DNA of 56,189 nucleotides from Acidobacteriota bacterium (lineage in GTDB: Bacteria; Acidobacteriota; Thermoanaerobaculia; Multivoradales; J023). Shown one piece after another: positions 1-8,288 of the stretch. How positions within the stretch are numbered: position 1 is the first letter of the stretch; each line of letters begins with the position of its first letter. The notes below the pieces were generated by a model, which was not told the origin of the DNA, did not search any database, and saw only the letters and a list, made by a program, of their open reading frames with translations. A program made the position numbers and the translations under genes. The DNA is taken from assembly GCA_003697015.1 (NCBI GenBank), contig RFGL01000092.1, positions 1-56,189 of the forward strand, given 5' to 3'.

Positions 1-1028
1 GGCGCGGGGCTCGCGGGCGGCGGCGCCGGTGCGGCCGGGCGGGGATCCGCCGGCGCCGGGCTGGTGGCTGCCGGTGCCGCCGGCGCCTCGACCTCGGACT
101 CTGCCAGCAGGGGAACCGCCGGCCAGTCGGCGAGCTCGTCCTCGGTGATCAACGGCACCTCCAGCCACTCCGCCGACGGCTCGCCGTCCGCTGACAGCCC
201 ACCGTCTGCCGGCGCCCCTGCCGCCGGTCCTTCGACGGCCATCTCCTCCTTCGCCGAGGCGCCGGTTGCGGCCGGTCGTTCGACGGCGGTCTCCTCGTTG
301 GCCGCTCCGTCGCGGGCCTGTGGAGCGGCCCGTTCGACCGGCTTCTCCTCCTCCGCCCGCGCGGCGGCCGTCCGCCCGCCGGCAGCCGCCGGCTCGCGCC
401 CCGGTCGGGGCTGGGTCCCGGCTGTCGCGGGTGGCGGCGATGGAGCGACGTCTCGCCGGCGGTCAGCCGTGGGCTCGGTGCTCGCGGCGGCGGGCCGGCG
501 CTTCGTGCCTCGCCCCAGCGGCCCTTCGACGGCGGTCTGCTCCCCGACCGTTGCCGCCGGCGTCTCGGCCCGAGTGGCGGCGGCTGGAGCCGGTGGCTTG
601 GTGGGCGTTGCGGTCTTGCCAGCGCTCGTGCCGGCGGGTGCCTCCGCGGCCTCCGGCGGGCCGAAGTCGGCCTCCTGCGGCCAGTCCTTGGCGTAGCGGT
701 AGACCGAGTCGATCAGCCCGGCGCTGGCCGGATCGAGGTAGGTGAGGGCGACGCGCAAGCCGGCCGGCCGTTGCGGGCCGTTCGGCTCGTGCACCTCCTC
801 CACCGCGCCGAGAGCGCGCACCAGCACCGACCCTTGCTCGAGCTTGAGCTCGAGGCGTACCGGCGTGCCGGCCGGCAGCCGCTCCGCCGTCTCGACGAAA
901 AGCCACGACTTGGCCAGCTTGCCGGCCATCCGCTCGGTGAACTCGGCGAAGGAACCGAAGCTCACCACCAGCCGGTGGGGGCCGAGCTCTTTCCCCTGGC
1001 CTTCGTCCCTAGGGCGTGGATCGTGCAT
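1..1028 (-). CDS. PilZ-like domain protein with long Ala/Pro/Glu-rich tail (partial, C-terminus beyond the window)
   Basis: The leftward reading frame begins with ATG at 1028 and stays open to base 1, so the C-terminus is missing. Residues about 15-110 look like a PilZ-type module: a strand-rich segment containing SWLFVETAERLPAGTPVRL, then GLRVALTYLDPASAGLID. This resembles the TIGR02266-type PilZ domains of gliding bacteria. The canonical c-di-GMP-binding RxxxR is not evident. From about residue 130 the protein turns into a low-complexity Ala/Pro/Glu/Thr tail with three spaced copies of an AVExP motif (ETAVERPAA, EMAVEGPAA, QTAVEGPLG). The start has no clear Shine-Dalgarno, and a TATAGG -10-like box lies about 80 nt upstream. 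It probably has a cytosolic signalling or scaffold role. The domain call is moderate; the reading frame is solid. Confidence 0.6.
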   Translation of the reverse strand, partial: MHDPRPRDEGQGKELGPHRLVVSFGSFAEFTERMAGKLAKSWLFVETAERLPAGTPVRLELKLEQGSVLVRALGAVEEVHEPNGPQRPAGLRVALTYLDPASAGLIDSVYRYAKDWPQEADFGPPEAAEAPAGTSAGKTATPTKPPAPAAATRAETPAATVGEQTAVEGPLGRGTKRRPAAASTEPTADRRRDVAPSPPPATAGTQPRPGREPAAAGGRTAAARAEEEKPVERAAPQARDGAANEETAVERPAATGASAKEEMAVEGPAAGAPADGGLSADGEPSAEWLEVPLITEDELADWPAVPLLAESEVEAPAAPAATSPAPADPRPAAPAPPPASPA

Positions 1029-1105
1029 CGTTACGAGGGGTACGTCGCCGGTGTGGGTTGAGTCGCATCCGCGCGGCACTGGGCTACGTCATCGGGAGGG
1101 CAAGT

Positions 1106-1111
1106 CCTATA
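1106..1111 (-). promoter_or_regulatory. Possible -10 box (TATAGG) for the PilZ-like gene
   Basis: On the minus strand TATAGG lies about 78 nt upstream of the ATG at 1028. A poor -35 candidate (GACTTG, 1129-1134) sits 17 nt further upstream. This is hexamer matching only. The 1029-1221 gap holds nothing else that I can recognise. Confidence 0.3.
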
Positions 1112-1221
1112 CCAGAGCCAACCCGTTCCAAGTCTAGGCGATTGCGCCGCCGAACGCTACGCCGGCGCGCTTCGCCTGCCGCCCGATTCGCACCGGACCA
1201 CGCCCAGCGGCAACGGTTCTG

Positions 1222-1908
1222 TCATGCCCTTGCCGGTTGCCGGGGGAACCAGGACGCGATGTGCCGAGCCAGTCTCGCCGCCGCGGCGTGGTTCTTGAGT
1301 CGCCGCAGAGAGACCCGCTCGCCGATCCGCCGGTACAGGGGGGCGGCACGACGCAACCGAGCGATGGCGACGAGGGCCCCGAACATCTCCTTCGGTTGCT
1401 CATCGAGCGCCTGCTGTGGATCTGCCGGGAATGACAGTCCGGGGTCATAGCGCTTGGCCCGCTCGAGGATGAGCGCATCATCGGGCGGGAGCATTCCGCG
1501 CTCCCTGCAGACGAGTTTCTTGATCCGGTCCCAAACAGGTCGAAAGAGGGCCTCGAGCTCCGGCACCAATGCCAAGGCCATCACGTTGGCCGCTGGCACG
1601 CCCTGTTTCTTGAGTCGATCCTCGACCCTCGCTTCCACCTTCTCCGGATCTCTCTTTTCAGCACCCGAACCTTGATGGTCCCAAACCACCAGGAAGCGGG
1701 TTTGCTGATCCAGGAATGGCCCGAGCACCCGTTCGGGCTCACGCCACACCGTGTCGCGACGCGGATCGCGCAGGCTCCGCCAGCGCATAGGCCGAGAGCA
1801 ACCCCGACGGTGATCCTGGCCGCGCTCAATCAGCGCTTCGAAGAAGTTCTGCATATCGAGATCAGCGAAGAGCCCGACCATGTCGTAGGGCGGCTCGCGG
1901 ACGATCAT
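1222..1908 (-). CDS. TOPRIM-like / DUF4276-like partner protein of the adjacent ATPase (module 1)
   Basis: This 228-residue protein has an ATG that overlaps the stop of the upstream ATPase gene in an ATGA junction, so the two are translationally coupled. The sequence contains FLVVWDHQGSG (about residues 72-82), then a helix and ALVPELEALF. That is the order of an acidic strand end followed by an ExE strand, as in DUF4276/TOPRIM-like proteins. The partner at 15046-15663 shows the equivalent LILIDADED and VATVEYETWF. The N-terminal VEG..E motif of that partner is not conserved here; MVGLFADLDMQ takes its place. ABC-type ATPases paired with TOPRIM-like proteins (OLD, PARIS AriA/AriB, some Abi systems) are usually anti-phage modules. 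An effector or nuclease role is inferred from that pairing and not from an intact catalytic set. Confidence 0.55.
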   Translation of the reverse strand: MIVREPPYDMVGLFADLDMQNFFEALIERGQDHRRGCSRPMRWRSLRDPRRDTVWREPERVLGPFLDQQTRFLVVWDHQGSGAEKRDPEKVEARVEDRLKKQGVPAANVMALALVPELEALFRPVWDRIKKLVCRERGMLPPDDALILERAKRYDPGLSFPADPQQALDEQPKEMFGALVAIARLRRAAPLYRRIGERVSLRRLKNHAAAARLARHIASWFPRQPARA

Positions 1909-3146
1909 GCAAGGACCCCGGTGACGAAGAGGTCCGAGAGGTTGACCTTATCTGCCCACTGGCGGAGATCGTGCACCTCGTCGCCGCGCTGCACGATGGC
2001 GGAGCCATCCGGGTGGCGCCGGAAGATCAGGACCTGCGGCAGGCGGGCCGCGGCCAGGAAGATCGGCGAGTGGCTCGCGCAGAGGAATTGGCCGCTCGGC
2101 GCCGGTCTTTCCAGGATGTCGTAGACGGTTTGGATGGCCAGGGGATGGAGGCCGTTTTCCGGCTCCTCGATGAGGAAGACCTGAAACTCCTCGTCGCTGG
2201 CGGCGAAGCTCAGCAGAGTGAGAGCCATCAGCCGCAAGGTGCCGTCCGACAGCGCCCAGGACGGCACCGGCTGGTGGTGTTGGCCGTCGAATCGCGCCTC
2301 GAGCACCAAGTGCTTGTCGTCTTCGCGCTCGCGCACTTCGATCGTCTTGAGCCCCTCGACCGCCACCGCCACGGTCCGCACCCAGTCGTCGAACAGCACC
2401 GGGTCGCGACGCTTCAGGTCGCGCACCACGTAGGGCAGGTTCGAGCCGTCGACCTCGATTCGAGATCGGCCTCCGGGCGGCGAGGCGAGACGCATCTTGC
2501 GCACGTCGAGGGCCAGGGTGCGGACGCCCGCAGCGAGGGTCCGGCGGGCGCTGATGGAGAGCGGAAACCGCTCCGGATCCTGCGGCAAGCTGCCGAGGGC
2601 CGAGCGCGTCACCCCCCAGCGGTATACATTATTCCATCGGGTTTTCTCGTCGCGAAAATAATCTTTCCCTTCGAGATTCTTGCTGACCACCTTTCGCCAG
2701 GTTTTCGCCGGGATCTTTTCATGAACTACGATCAAGTTGTCGTCCCCAAAGAGGCTCGCCTGGAGCGCTTCGGCCTCACGCGCGCGCCCCGCCTCAGGCA
2801 CGATGAAGAGGCTCTCGCATAGGATCCGCAGCCCTTCGCGCTCATCGATGCCGACGCGGATTTCATACCGCAGATGCTGGCTGCTGCCGTTCGACGACGG
2901 CACGGCCAATTCGACGGCGATCTCGAGGGGACGATCCGGATCGAAACAGAGATCGTAGAAACTCGGTGCCAACCGCTCGACGGCGTACTCGACGTCTTGC
3001 GAGATGACGTCCGAGAGAAATTGCAGGGCGTTCAAGAACGTCGATTTTCCGGTCGCGTTCTGGCCCACGAGAATGTGGAAGGGACGAAGGGAGACCGCAT
3101 TGTGTCGCAGCATGCGGAAATTGCGCGTGGCCAGCAAGCTGATCAT
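1905..3146 (-). CDS. AAA_21/ABC-type (SMC-like) ATPase, module 1
   Basis: The product is a 413-residue ATPase. The reading frame is open far upstream, but homology begins at ATG 3146, preceded by CGGAG at a good distance. It has all the motifs of an ABC-type ATPase: Walker A GQNATGKST (residues 28-36), signature LSDGTLRLM (about 295), Walker B with catalytic glutamate LIEEPENGLHP (about 320) and H-loop CASHSP. There is no transporter part, which points to the AAA_21 group related to RecF, SMC and OLD. It overlaps the downstream partner gene by four bases. The region is visibly poorer in G+C than its neighbours (for example 2625-2720), which suggests later acquisition. The likely role is the ATP-driven sensor or regulator of a two-gene defence-type module. 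Confidence 0.85.
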   Translation of the reverse strand: MISLLATRNFRMLRHNAVSLRPFHILVGQNATGKSTFLNALQFLSDVISQDVEYAVERLAPSFYDLCFDPDRPLEIAVELAVPSSNGSSQHLRYEIRVGIDEREGLRILCESLFIVPEAGRAREAEALQASLFGDDNLIVVHEKIPAKTWRKVVSKNLEGKDYFRDEKTRWNNVYRWGVTRSALGSLPQDPERFPLSISARRTLAAGVRTLALDVRKMRLASPPGGRSRIEVDGSNLPYVVRDLKRRDPVLFDDWVRTVAVAVEGLKTIEVREREDDKHLVLEARFDGQHHQPVPSWALSDGTLRLMALTLLSFAASDEEFQVFLIEEPENGLHPLAIQTVYDILERPAPSGQFLCASHSPIFLAAARLPQVLIFRRHPDGSAIVQRGDEVHDLRQWADKVNLSDLFVTGVLA

Positions 3147-3199
3147 GATGATCTCCGAGCTGCTTGGGTGTAGAGCGTCACCGGGGCGTTCCTCCCCTG

Positions 3200-3205
3200 A
3201 TTCTA
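3200..3205 (-). promoter_or_regulatory. -10 box (TAGAAT) for the module 1 ATPase operon
   Basis: TAGAAT on the minus strand lies about 54 nt upstream of the ATG at 3146. I see no convincing -35. The divergent rightward promoter is at 3283-3311. Confidence 0.4.
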
Positions 3206-3282
3206 CCCCGCCGGAGGGGGTGAGGCCAGCCTGGAGGCGGAGGCGCGGGGTGACGCCGGCGGCGGTGCTGGTGGGCTTCGGC

Positions 3283-3311
3283 TTGAAAGCGGCGGGATGG
3301 CCCGTTACGAT
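3283..3311 (+). promoter_or_regulatory. Sigma70-type promoter, leaderless with respect to ATG 3318
   Basis: TTGAAA (3283-3288), a 17-nt spacer and TACGAT (3306-3311) are followed by exactly 6 nt and then ATG at 3318. The predicted transcription start is therefore the A of the start codon. This supports ATG 3318 over the in-frame ATG at 3297, which lies between the -35 and -10 boxes. Confidence 0.6.
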
Positions 3312-3317
3312 CCCGGC

Positions 3318-4316
3318 ATGGAGCGTGCGATCGTCGACGACGCGAGGGAGATCTCGCCGCCGGTTTGGCGGCGGCTGGTGGGTACGGCGGGGGGCGTCTT
3401 TCTCGGCGGCGTCTTGCTGATCGCGGCCTGGGCGAAGATGCTCGATCCGCAGGCCTTCGCCCGCACCATCGCGGCCGAAGGGCTGGACTTCCTGCTGCCG
3501 GCCGGGGCGGTGGCGCTGATCGCGCTGGCGATCGAGGTCGCCCTCGGCGGCGCGCTGGTCCTGGGCCTGCGCCGTCCCTGGGTGCTGTGGCCGAGCGCTG
3601 CGCTGGTGGTCTTCTTCCTCTTCCTCACCGGCCGCGCCTACTGGCGGTTCGCCCACGGGGAGCTGCCCGCCGACGCCGGCTGCGGTTGCTTCGGCAACCT
3701 GGTGGAGCGGACGCCGGCCGAGGCCTTCTGGCAGGATCTGCTGCTGATGGTGCCGGCCCTCGCTCTCGCTTTCGCCGGCCGCGGCGACGGCGGGCGCCGG
3801 CCGCGCCTGCGGCTGGCTCTGGTCGGGGTGGCGACCGCCGCCGCCCTCGTCTTCGCCTGGCGGGCTCCCGAGCTGCCGATCGACGATCTCGCCACCCGTC
3901 TCAAGAAGGGGGTGGCGGCGGCCGAGCTCTGCGCCGGCAGCGCCGAGGACGGCACCGAGGTCTGTCTCGACCGCATCGTGCCCGAGCTGGCCCAGGGGGA
4001 GCACCTGGTGGTGATCAGCGAGCTCGATGAGGAGGAATTCCTCGCTCGGGTGGAGGCGATGAACGACTATGTGTGGAATGGCGGCGAGCCCCCCCTGTGG
4101 GTGATCAGCGCGGCGGACGAGGAGACCCGCTTCGGCTTCCGCTTCTCCCACGCGCCGCGCTTCGAGGTGCGCGAGGCGCCGGCGCCTCTGCTGCGCCCCC
4201 TCTACCGCACCCTGCCGCGCAGCTTCCGGGTGCGCGACGGCGTGGTGGTCGAGACCTACCGCGGCCTGCCGCCGCCTTTCGCTGCCGCGGTGGCGGACGG
4301 CGCGGGATCCTTGTAA
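3318..4316 (+). CDS. MauE/DoxX-like membrane protein
   Basis: This is a 332-residue protein. The first half (residues about 15-170) has four hydrophobic segments: GGVFLGGVLLIAAWAKM, PAGAVALIALAIEVALGGAL, WPSAALVVFFLFLTG and LLLMVPALALAF. A GCGCFG cysteine motif sits between the third and fourth, as in MauE-type DoxX-fold proteins that handle disulfides or redox equivalents. A further hydrophobic segment near residues 165-185 leads to a soluble C-terminal domain that I do not recognise. The next gene encodes an exported thioredoxin-like protein, and MauE-like proteins commonly occur beside thioredoxin-like partners. A role in periplasmic thiol exchange is therefore inferred. The start is fixed by the promoter placed 6 nt before the ATG. 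Confidence 0.75.
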   Translation: MERAIVDDAREISPPVWRRLVGTAGGVFLGGVLLIAAWAKMLDPQAFARTIAAEGLDFLLPAGAVALIALAIEVALGGALVLGLRRPWVLWPSAALVVFFLFLTGRAYWRFAHGELPADAGCGCFGNLVERTPAEAFWQDLLLMVPALALAFAGRGDGGRRPRLRLALVGVATAAALVFAWRAPELPIDDLATRLKKGVAAAELCAGSAEDGTEVCLDRIVPELAQGEHLVVISELDEEEFLARVEAMNDYVWNGGEPPLWVISAADEETRFGFRFSHAPRFEVREAPAPLLRPLYRTLPRSFRVRDGVVVETYRGLPPPFAAAVADGAGSL

Positions 4317-4402
4317 CGTACGGTGCCGTAGCCTCTGCGCCGGGCCGGCGGCCGCGCCTCGCGCCGCCGCCGGCCCCAGAAGACCGTCCAACGAGGAACG
4401 CC

Positions 4403-5230
4403 ATGAGCCCTGATCACGCATCCCTACGCCCGTTCGTCCTGAGCCTGCTCGCTCTCCTGGTGGCCGCTGCGGCGCCGGCCCAGGTGCCGGCGGACGCGGT
4501 CTTCCAGGGCTTTCAGCCGACCGGCGAGCTGCAGGTGGAGATCGACGGCGAGCTGCAACCCAAGGCGGAGCTGCTGATCTCCGAGCGCGCCCAGGCCTAC
4601 CTGCTGATGACCATCAAGCTGCCGTCGCCGGTGCTGGTCGAGCTGCGCGGCGGGCGGGTGAGCAAGGTGCACCTGATGAAGGTGGTGCGCCGCGACGACG
4701 GCAGCGCCGACATCCTCGCCGACGCCGACCTGCGACCGGTCGGACGCTACCGCATCGAGGGCACCAGCGTCGCCTTCGAGGTCGACGGCAAGCACGTCGT
4801 GCTGAAGGAAAAACCGCCCCTGCTGGGGATGGTGAATCGGTCGCAGCTGATCGACTACGAGCCGGGCTACGGCGTCAGCGCCCGGAGTTACGCCCCCGAC
4901 GCCGAGGCCATGGCGGCGCTCAGGTCGCAGGCCAAGAGCGACGTGCGGGTGCGGGTCTACTTCGGCTCCTGGTGCCCTCACTGCCGGCGCCACGTGCCCT
5001 ACATCCTGCGGGTGGAGAAGGACCTGGAGGAAGCGGGCAGCCCGATCGCCTTCGAGTACGTCGGCCTGCCGCGCTACGACCCCAAGAAACCGGACCTCTG
5101 GCCCGAAGGGGTCAAAGGGGTGCCGACGGCGGTGGTCTACGCCGGCGGGCGCGAGATCGGGCGGATCGAGAACAACCAGTGGAACGCCCCCGAGGTGGCC
5201 CTCAGCCAGCTGCTGTCGTCCGGCTCGTGA
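4403..5230 (+). CDS. Exported thioredoxin-like protein with CPHC active site
   Basis: The product has 275 residues. Residues 1-27 form a signal peptide (RPFVLSLLALLVAAAAPAQ). After a strand-rich region of about 150 residues comes a thioredoxin fold with the active site WCPHC (about residues 191-195) and the cis-proline loop KGVPTAVV. The start ATG 4403 follows AGGAACGCC. The gene lies 86 bp after the MauE-like gene on the same strand and is probably co-transcribed with it. The N-terminal region (residues about 30-160) matches nothing I recognise. It probably acts as a periplasmic thiol-disulfide oxidoreductase that exchanges electrons with the MauE-like protein; this is inferred from the pairing. 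Confidence 0.8.
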   Translation: MSPDHASLRPFVLSLLALLVAAAAPAQVPADAVFQGFQPTGELQVEIDGELQPKAELLISERAQAYLLMTIKLPSPVLVELRGGRVSKVHLMKVVRRDDGSADILADADLRPVGRYRIEGTSVAFEVDGKHVVLKEKPPLLGMVNRSQLIDYEPGYGVSARSYAPDAEAMAALRSQAKSDVRVRVYFGSWCPHCRRHVPYILRVEKDLEEAGSPIAFEYVGLPRYDPKKPDLWPEGVKGVPTAVVYAGGREIGRIENNQWNAPEVALSQLLSSGS

Positions 5231-5272
5231 GCCGCGGGCGGACGTCGCCGGTGGAAGGGGATTCGGCGGATT

Positions 5273-5289
5273 CCGCCCCTTCAGGGCGG
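5273..5289. terminator. Short GC hairpin between convergent genes
   Basis: CCGCCC (5273-5278) and GGGCGG (5284-5289) form a perfect 6-bp stem with a 5-nt loop in the gap between the thioredoxin-like gene and valS, which converge. No T-run follows on either strand, so the terminator function is weakly supported. Confidence 0.3.
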
Positions 5290-5403
5290 GCAATTCGGCG
5301 GCCGGGCTCGGGGCTCCCGCCGCGTCGCCAGCGCCTGAGCGATCGGGTCGCCTTCGGGGCGGTCCCGGGCGGGGTGCGGCGGCGCCGGGGTTGAGGTTCG
5401 GGC

Positions 5404-8076
5404 CTAGGCGCTCAGCGCCCGCAGCCGCTCCTCGATGGATTCGACGGTCGCGGCGAGCTCGGCTTCGAGGTCGCGGGCGCCCTGCACCGCCTGCGGCGCG
5501 GCGCGTTCGACGAATTGCTGGTTGGCGAGACGCTTGCGCACCCCGGCGAGGCGCTGGCGGTCGCGCTCGAGCTGTTTTTCGAGGCGCCGGCGCTCGGCCT
5601 CGCGATCGGCGGCGCCGAGACGGACGGCGACGGCGAAGGCCGGATCGACGGCGACGGCAGCCCCGCTCTCGTCGAGCTCGCCGCCCTGCTCGAGGCGCAG
5701 CTCGGCGGCGCGGGTCAGACGGGCGACGATCGGCCGGCAGGCTTCGATCACCCGATGGTGGGCGAGGCTCCTGACCGCCACCTCGATCTCGGCGCCGGGC
5801 TCGATGCCCTGCTCGGCACGCACCCGCCGCACGGCGGAAATCAGGCGGGCGACGGCGTCGACGCCGGCGGCGTCCTGCGGCCAGTCGAAGGCCGGATTCG
5901 GCTCCGGCCAGGGGGCGCGGATCAGCATGCCGTCGCAGCCCAGCTCGCTCCACAGGTGCTCGGTGACGAAGGGCATGAAGGGGTGGAAGAGCTGGAGGTA
6001 GGTGGCGAAGACCGAGAAAGCCGTCTGCGCCGTCTCCTCGAGCTCGGCGAGGGGCGCCACCTTGATCGCCTCGAGGTAGACGTCGCAGTACTCGCTCCAG
6101 AAGGTGCTGCGCACGATCTCCGCCGCGTCGCCGAAGGCGAAGGCGTCGAAGCGGGCGCCGGTGCGCTCGATCAGCTCGCGGGTGCGGACCAGGAGCCAGC
6201 GGTTGACGGGGTGCTCCACCGCCGCCGGCACCAGCGCTCGCCGGTCGCGGTCGCCGGCGGTGCGTTCGACCAGCTTGGCGGCGTTCCACAGCTTGTTGAC
6301 CAGCCGTTTGCAGCCGATCAGGCGCTCGTGGGTGAGCTTCAGGTCCTTGCCCGGGGCATTGCCCAGGACCAGCGCCAGGCGCAGGGTGTCGGCGCCGTGC
6401 TCGGCGATGGTGTCCATCGGGTCGACGCAGGTTTCGGGCTTCGACTTCGACATCTTCTCGCCGTCTTTGTCGAGGATCAGCCCGTGCAGGTAGACGGTGC
6501 GGAAGGGCACCTGGCCGGTGCCGTAGGTGGTCATCAGGATCATCCGCGCGACCCAGAAGAAGAGGATGTCGTAACCGGTCTCCATCACCGACGTGGGATG
6601 GAACCGGTGGAAGTCCGGGCTGCGCTCGAGGAGCTGATCGAGGTCGAGCTCCGGGTTCTCCGCCGCCTGCGGATCGATCAGGGTCGACCAGGTCCACAGG
6701 GCCGACGAGAACCAGGTGTCGAGGGTGTCGGGATCCTGTTGCCAGCCGTCGCCCGGCGGCGGCCGGTGGCCGACGTAGAGATCTTCGGAGCCGCGATACC
6801 ACACCGGCACCCGGTGGCCCCACCAGATCTGGCGCGAGATGCACCAATCGCGCAGGTTGTCGATCCAGTGGAAGTAGGTCTTGGTTTCGTGCTCGGGCAG
6901 GATGCGGATGTCGCCGGAGGCGACCACGTCGCGCATCACCTGCTTCAGCGACAGACTCTTGCCCTTCCACGGCACCGCCGGCTTGGTGACGTCGACGAAC
7001 CACTGCATCTTGGGCAGGGGCTCGACCGGCTGCTTGGAGCGATAGCAGAGGGAGACCGGCTGGACGTAGTCCTCGACCTTGGCCAGCAGCCCGGCCCGCT
7101 CGAGCTCGGCGACGAAGGCGCGGCGGCATTCCTCGACGCTCATGCCGGCGTAGTAGCTGCCCGCCGCCTCGGTCATCCGCCCGTCCTCGCCGATCACCTG
7201 CACCAGGGGCAGGTTGTGGCGCCGGGCGATCTCGAAGTCGACGTGGCTGTGGGCCGGAGTGACGCCGACCACGCCGCTGCCGGTCTCCGGGTCGACCGCC
7301 TCGTCGGCCACCACCTCGACGGTGATCGTCGGTCCCTTGGGCCACGCCACCTCGTAGGTCTTGCCGACGTGATCGCGGTAGCGTTCGTCGCCGGGATGGA
7401 CCGCGACCGCGGTGTCGCCGAGCTTGGTCTCCGGGCGGCTGGTGGCGACCAGGAAGGGGCCGTAACGCAGGGTGTAGAACTTGGCCGGCCGGTCCTGGTA
7501 CTCGATCTCGTCGTCGGATACCGTGGTCTGGAGCGACGGATCCCAGTTGACGATGCGCGGCGCGCGGTAGATCAAGCCGTCGCGGAACATGCGGGCGAAG
7601 ATGCCGTTCACCGCCCGGCTCAGGGCCGGGTCCATGGTGTAGCGCTCGCGCGTCCAGTCGCAGCTCGCTCCCAGCGCCCGGATCTGCTCCCGGATGCGCT
7701 CCCGCGAGCGCTCGACGAAGGCGGCGATGCGCCGTACCAGCTCGTCGCGCCCCAGCTCGGCGCGCGGATCGGCCATGCCCTGGGCCTGCAGCTGGCGGAT
7801 GACCACGCTCTCGGTGGCGATGGCGGCGTGGTCGGTGCCCGGCAGCCACAGGGCTTCGTCCCCGGCCATCCGCCGCCAGCGCACCATCAGGTCCTCGATG
7901 GTCATGGTCACCGCATGGCCGGTGTGCAGGGTGCCGGTGGCGTTGGGCGGCGGCATGGCGATCGAGAAGACCGGCTTGGTCGATTTGCGGTCGGCGACGA
8001 AGGCGCCCGAATCCAGCCAGCGCTGGTAGATCTGCGGCTCGTGCTTCTGCGGCTCGAAGTACTTCGCTAACGACAT
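5404..8076 (-). CDS. valS: Valyl-tRNA synthetase
   Basis: This class I aminoacyl-tRNA synthetase charges tRNA-Val and has 890 residues, the usual length. Motifs visible are the HIGH-type TLHTGHA (about residues 46-52), KMSKS in GEKMSKSKPE (about 542), and an editing (CP1) domain between them with TSRPETKLGDTAVAVHP. The anticodon-binding domain follows, and then a C-terminal coiled coil rich in Glu and Arg (EAERRRLEKQLERDRQRL) typical of ValRS. The frame is open upstream, but the conserved N-terminus begins at ATG 8076, preceded by AAGGACGAGCC. A TATGCT box is 54 nt upstream. No T-box or other leader structure is evident. Confidence 0.97.
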   Translation of the reverse strand: MSLAKYFEPQKHEPQIYQRWLDSGAFVADRKSTKPVFSIAMPPPNATGTLHTGHAVTMTIEDLMVRWRRMAGDEALWLPGTDHAAIATESVVIRQLQAQGMADPRAELGRDELVRRIAAFVERSRERIREQIRALGASCDWTRERYTMDPALSRAVNGIFARMFRDGLIYRAPRIVNWDPSLQTTVSDDEIEYQDRPAKFYTLRYGPFLVATSRPETKLGDTAVAVHPGDERYRDHVGKTYEVAWPKGPTITVEVVADEAVDPETGSGVVGVTPAHSHVDFEIARRHNLPLVQVIGEDGRMTEAAGSYYAGMSVEECRRAFVAELERAGLLAKVEDYVQPVSLCYRSKQPVEPLPKMQWFVDVTKPAVPWKGKSLSLKQVMRDVVASGDIRILPEHETKTYFHWIDNLRDWCISRQIWWGHRVPVWYRGSEDLYVGHRPPPGDGWQQDPDTLDTWFSSALWTWSTLIDPQAAENPELDLDQLLERSPDFHRFHPTSVMETGYDILFFWVARMILMTTYGTGQVPFRTVYLHGLILDKDGEKMSKSKPETCVDPMDTIAEHGADTLRLALVLGNAPGKDLKLTHERLIGCKRLVNKLWNAAKLVERTAGDRDRRALVPAAVEHPVNRWLLVRTRELIERTGARFDAFAFGDAAEIVRSTFWSEYCDVYLEAIKVAPLAELEETAQTAFSVFATYLQLFHPFMPFVTEHLWSELGCDGMLIRAPWPEPNPAFDWPQDAAGVDAVARLISAVRRVRAEQGIEPGAEIEVAVRSLAHHRVIEACRPIVARLTRAAELRLEQGGELDESGAAVAVDPAFAVAVRLGAADREAERRRLEKQLERDRQRLAGVRKRLANQQFVERAAPQAVQGARDLEAELAATVESIEERLRALSA

Positions 8077-8130
8077 GGCTCGTCCTTGCTCCAGCGCGGG
8101 CGGAGACCCCCCGCCGCCCGCGGAGGGTGG

Positions 8131-8136
8131 AGCATA
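8131..8136 (-). promoter_or_regulatory. -10 box (TATGCT) for valS
   Basis: TATGCT on the minus strand lies 54 nt upstream of the valS ATG. No -35 is recognisable in the GC-rich upstream sequence. The rest of the 8077-8288 gap shows nothing distinctive. Confidence 0.4.
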
Positions 8137-8288
8137 CCCCAGGCCTTCCCCGGCCGCGCCAGCCGACCGTCCGACGCGACGAGCGCGCCGCCCGAGAGAA
8201 GGGCGGCGGCGAGCGGATGCACCAGGATGCACCGGCCCGCATCCGTCTCATGGCGGCTGGCTACGCCCCACCCGCCGCGGCGTCCGGA

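Noticed and set aside
4424-8251. Long frames overlapping valS on both strands (1,275 and 851 codons)
   Set aside because: They are Arg/Pro- or Asp/Gly/His-rich shadow products without conserved motifs; valS explains the region.
8077-8288. T-box or other riboswitch upstream of valS
   Set aside because: I see no T-box sequence or anti-terminator structure; only a -10 box and a plain GC-rich leader.
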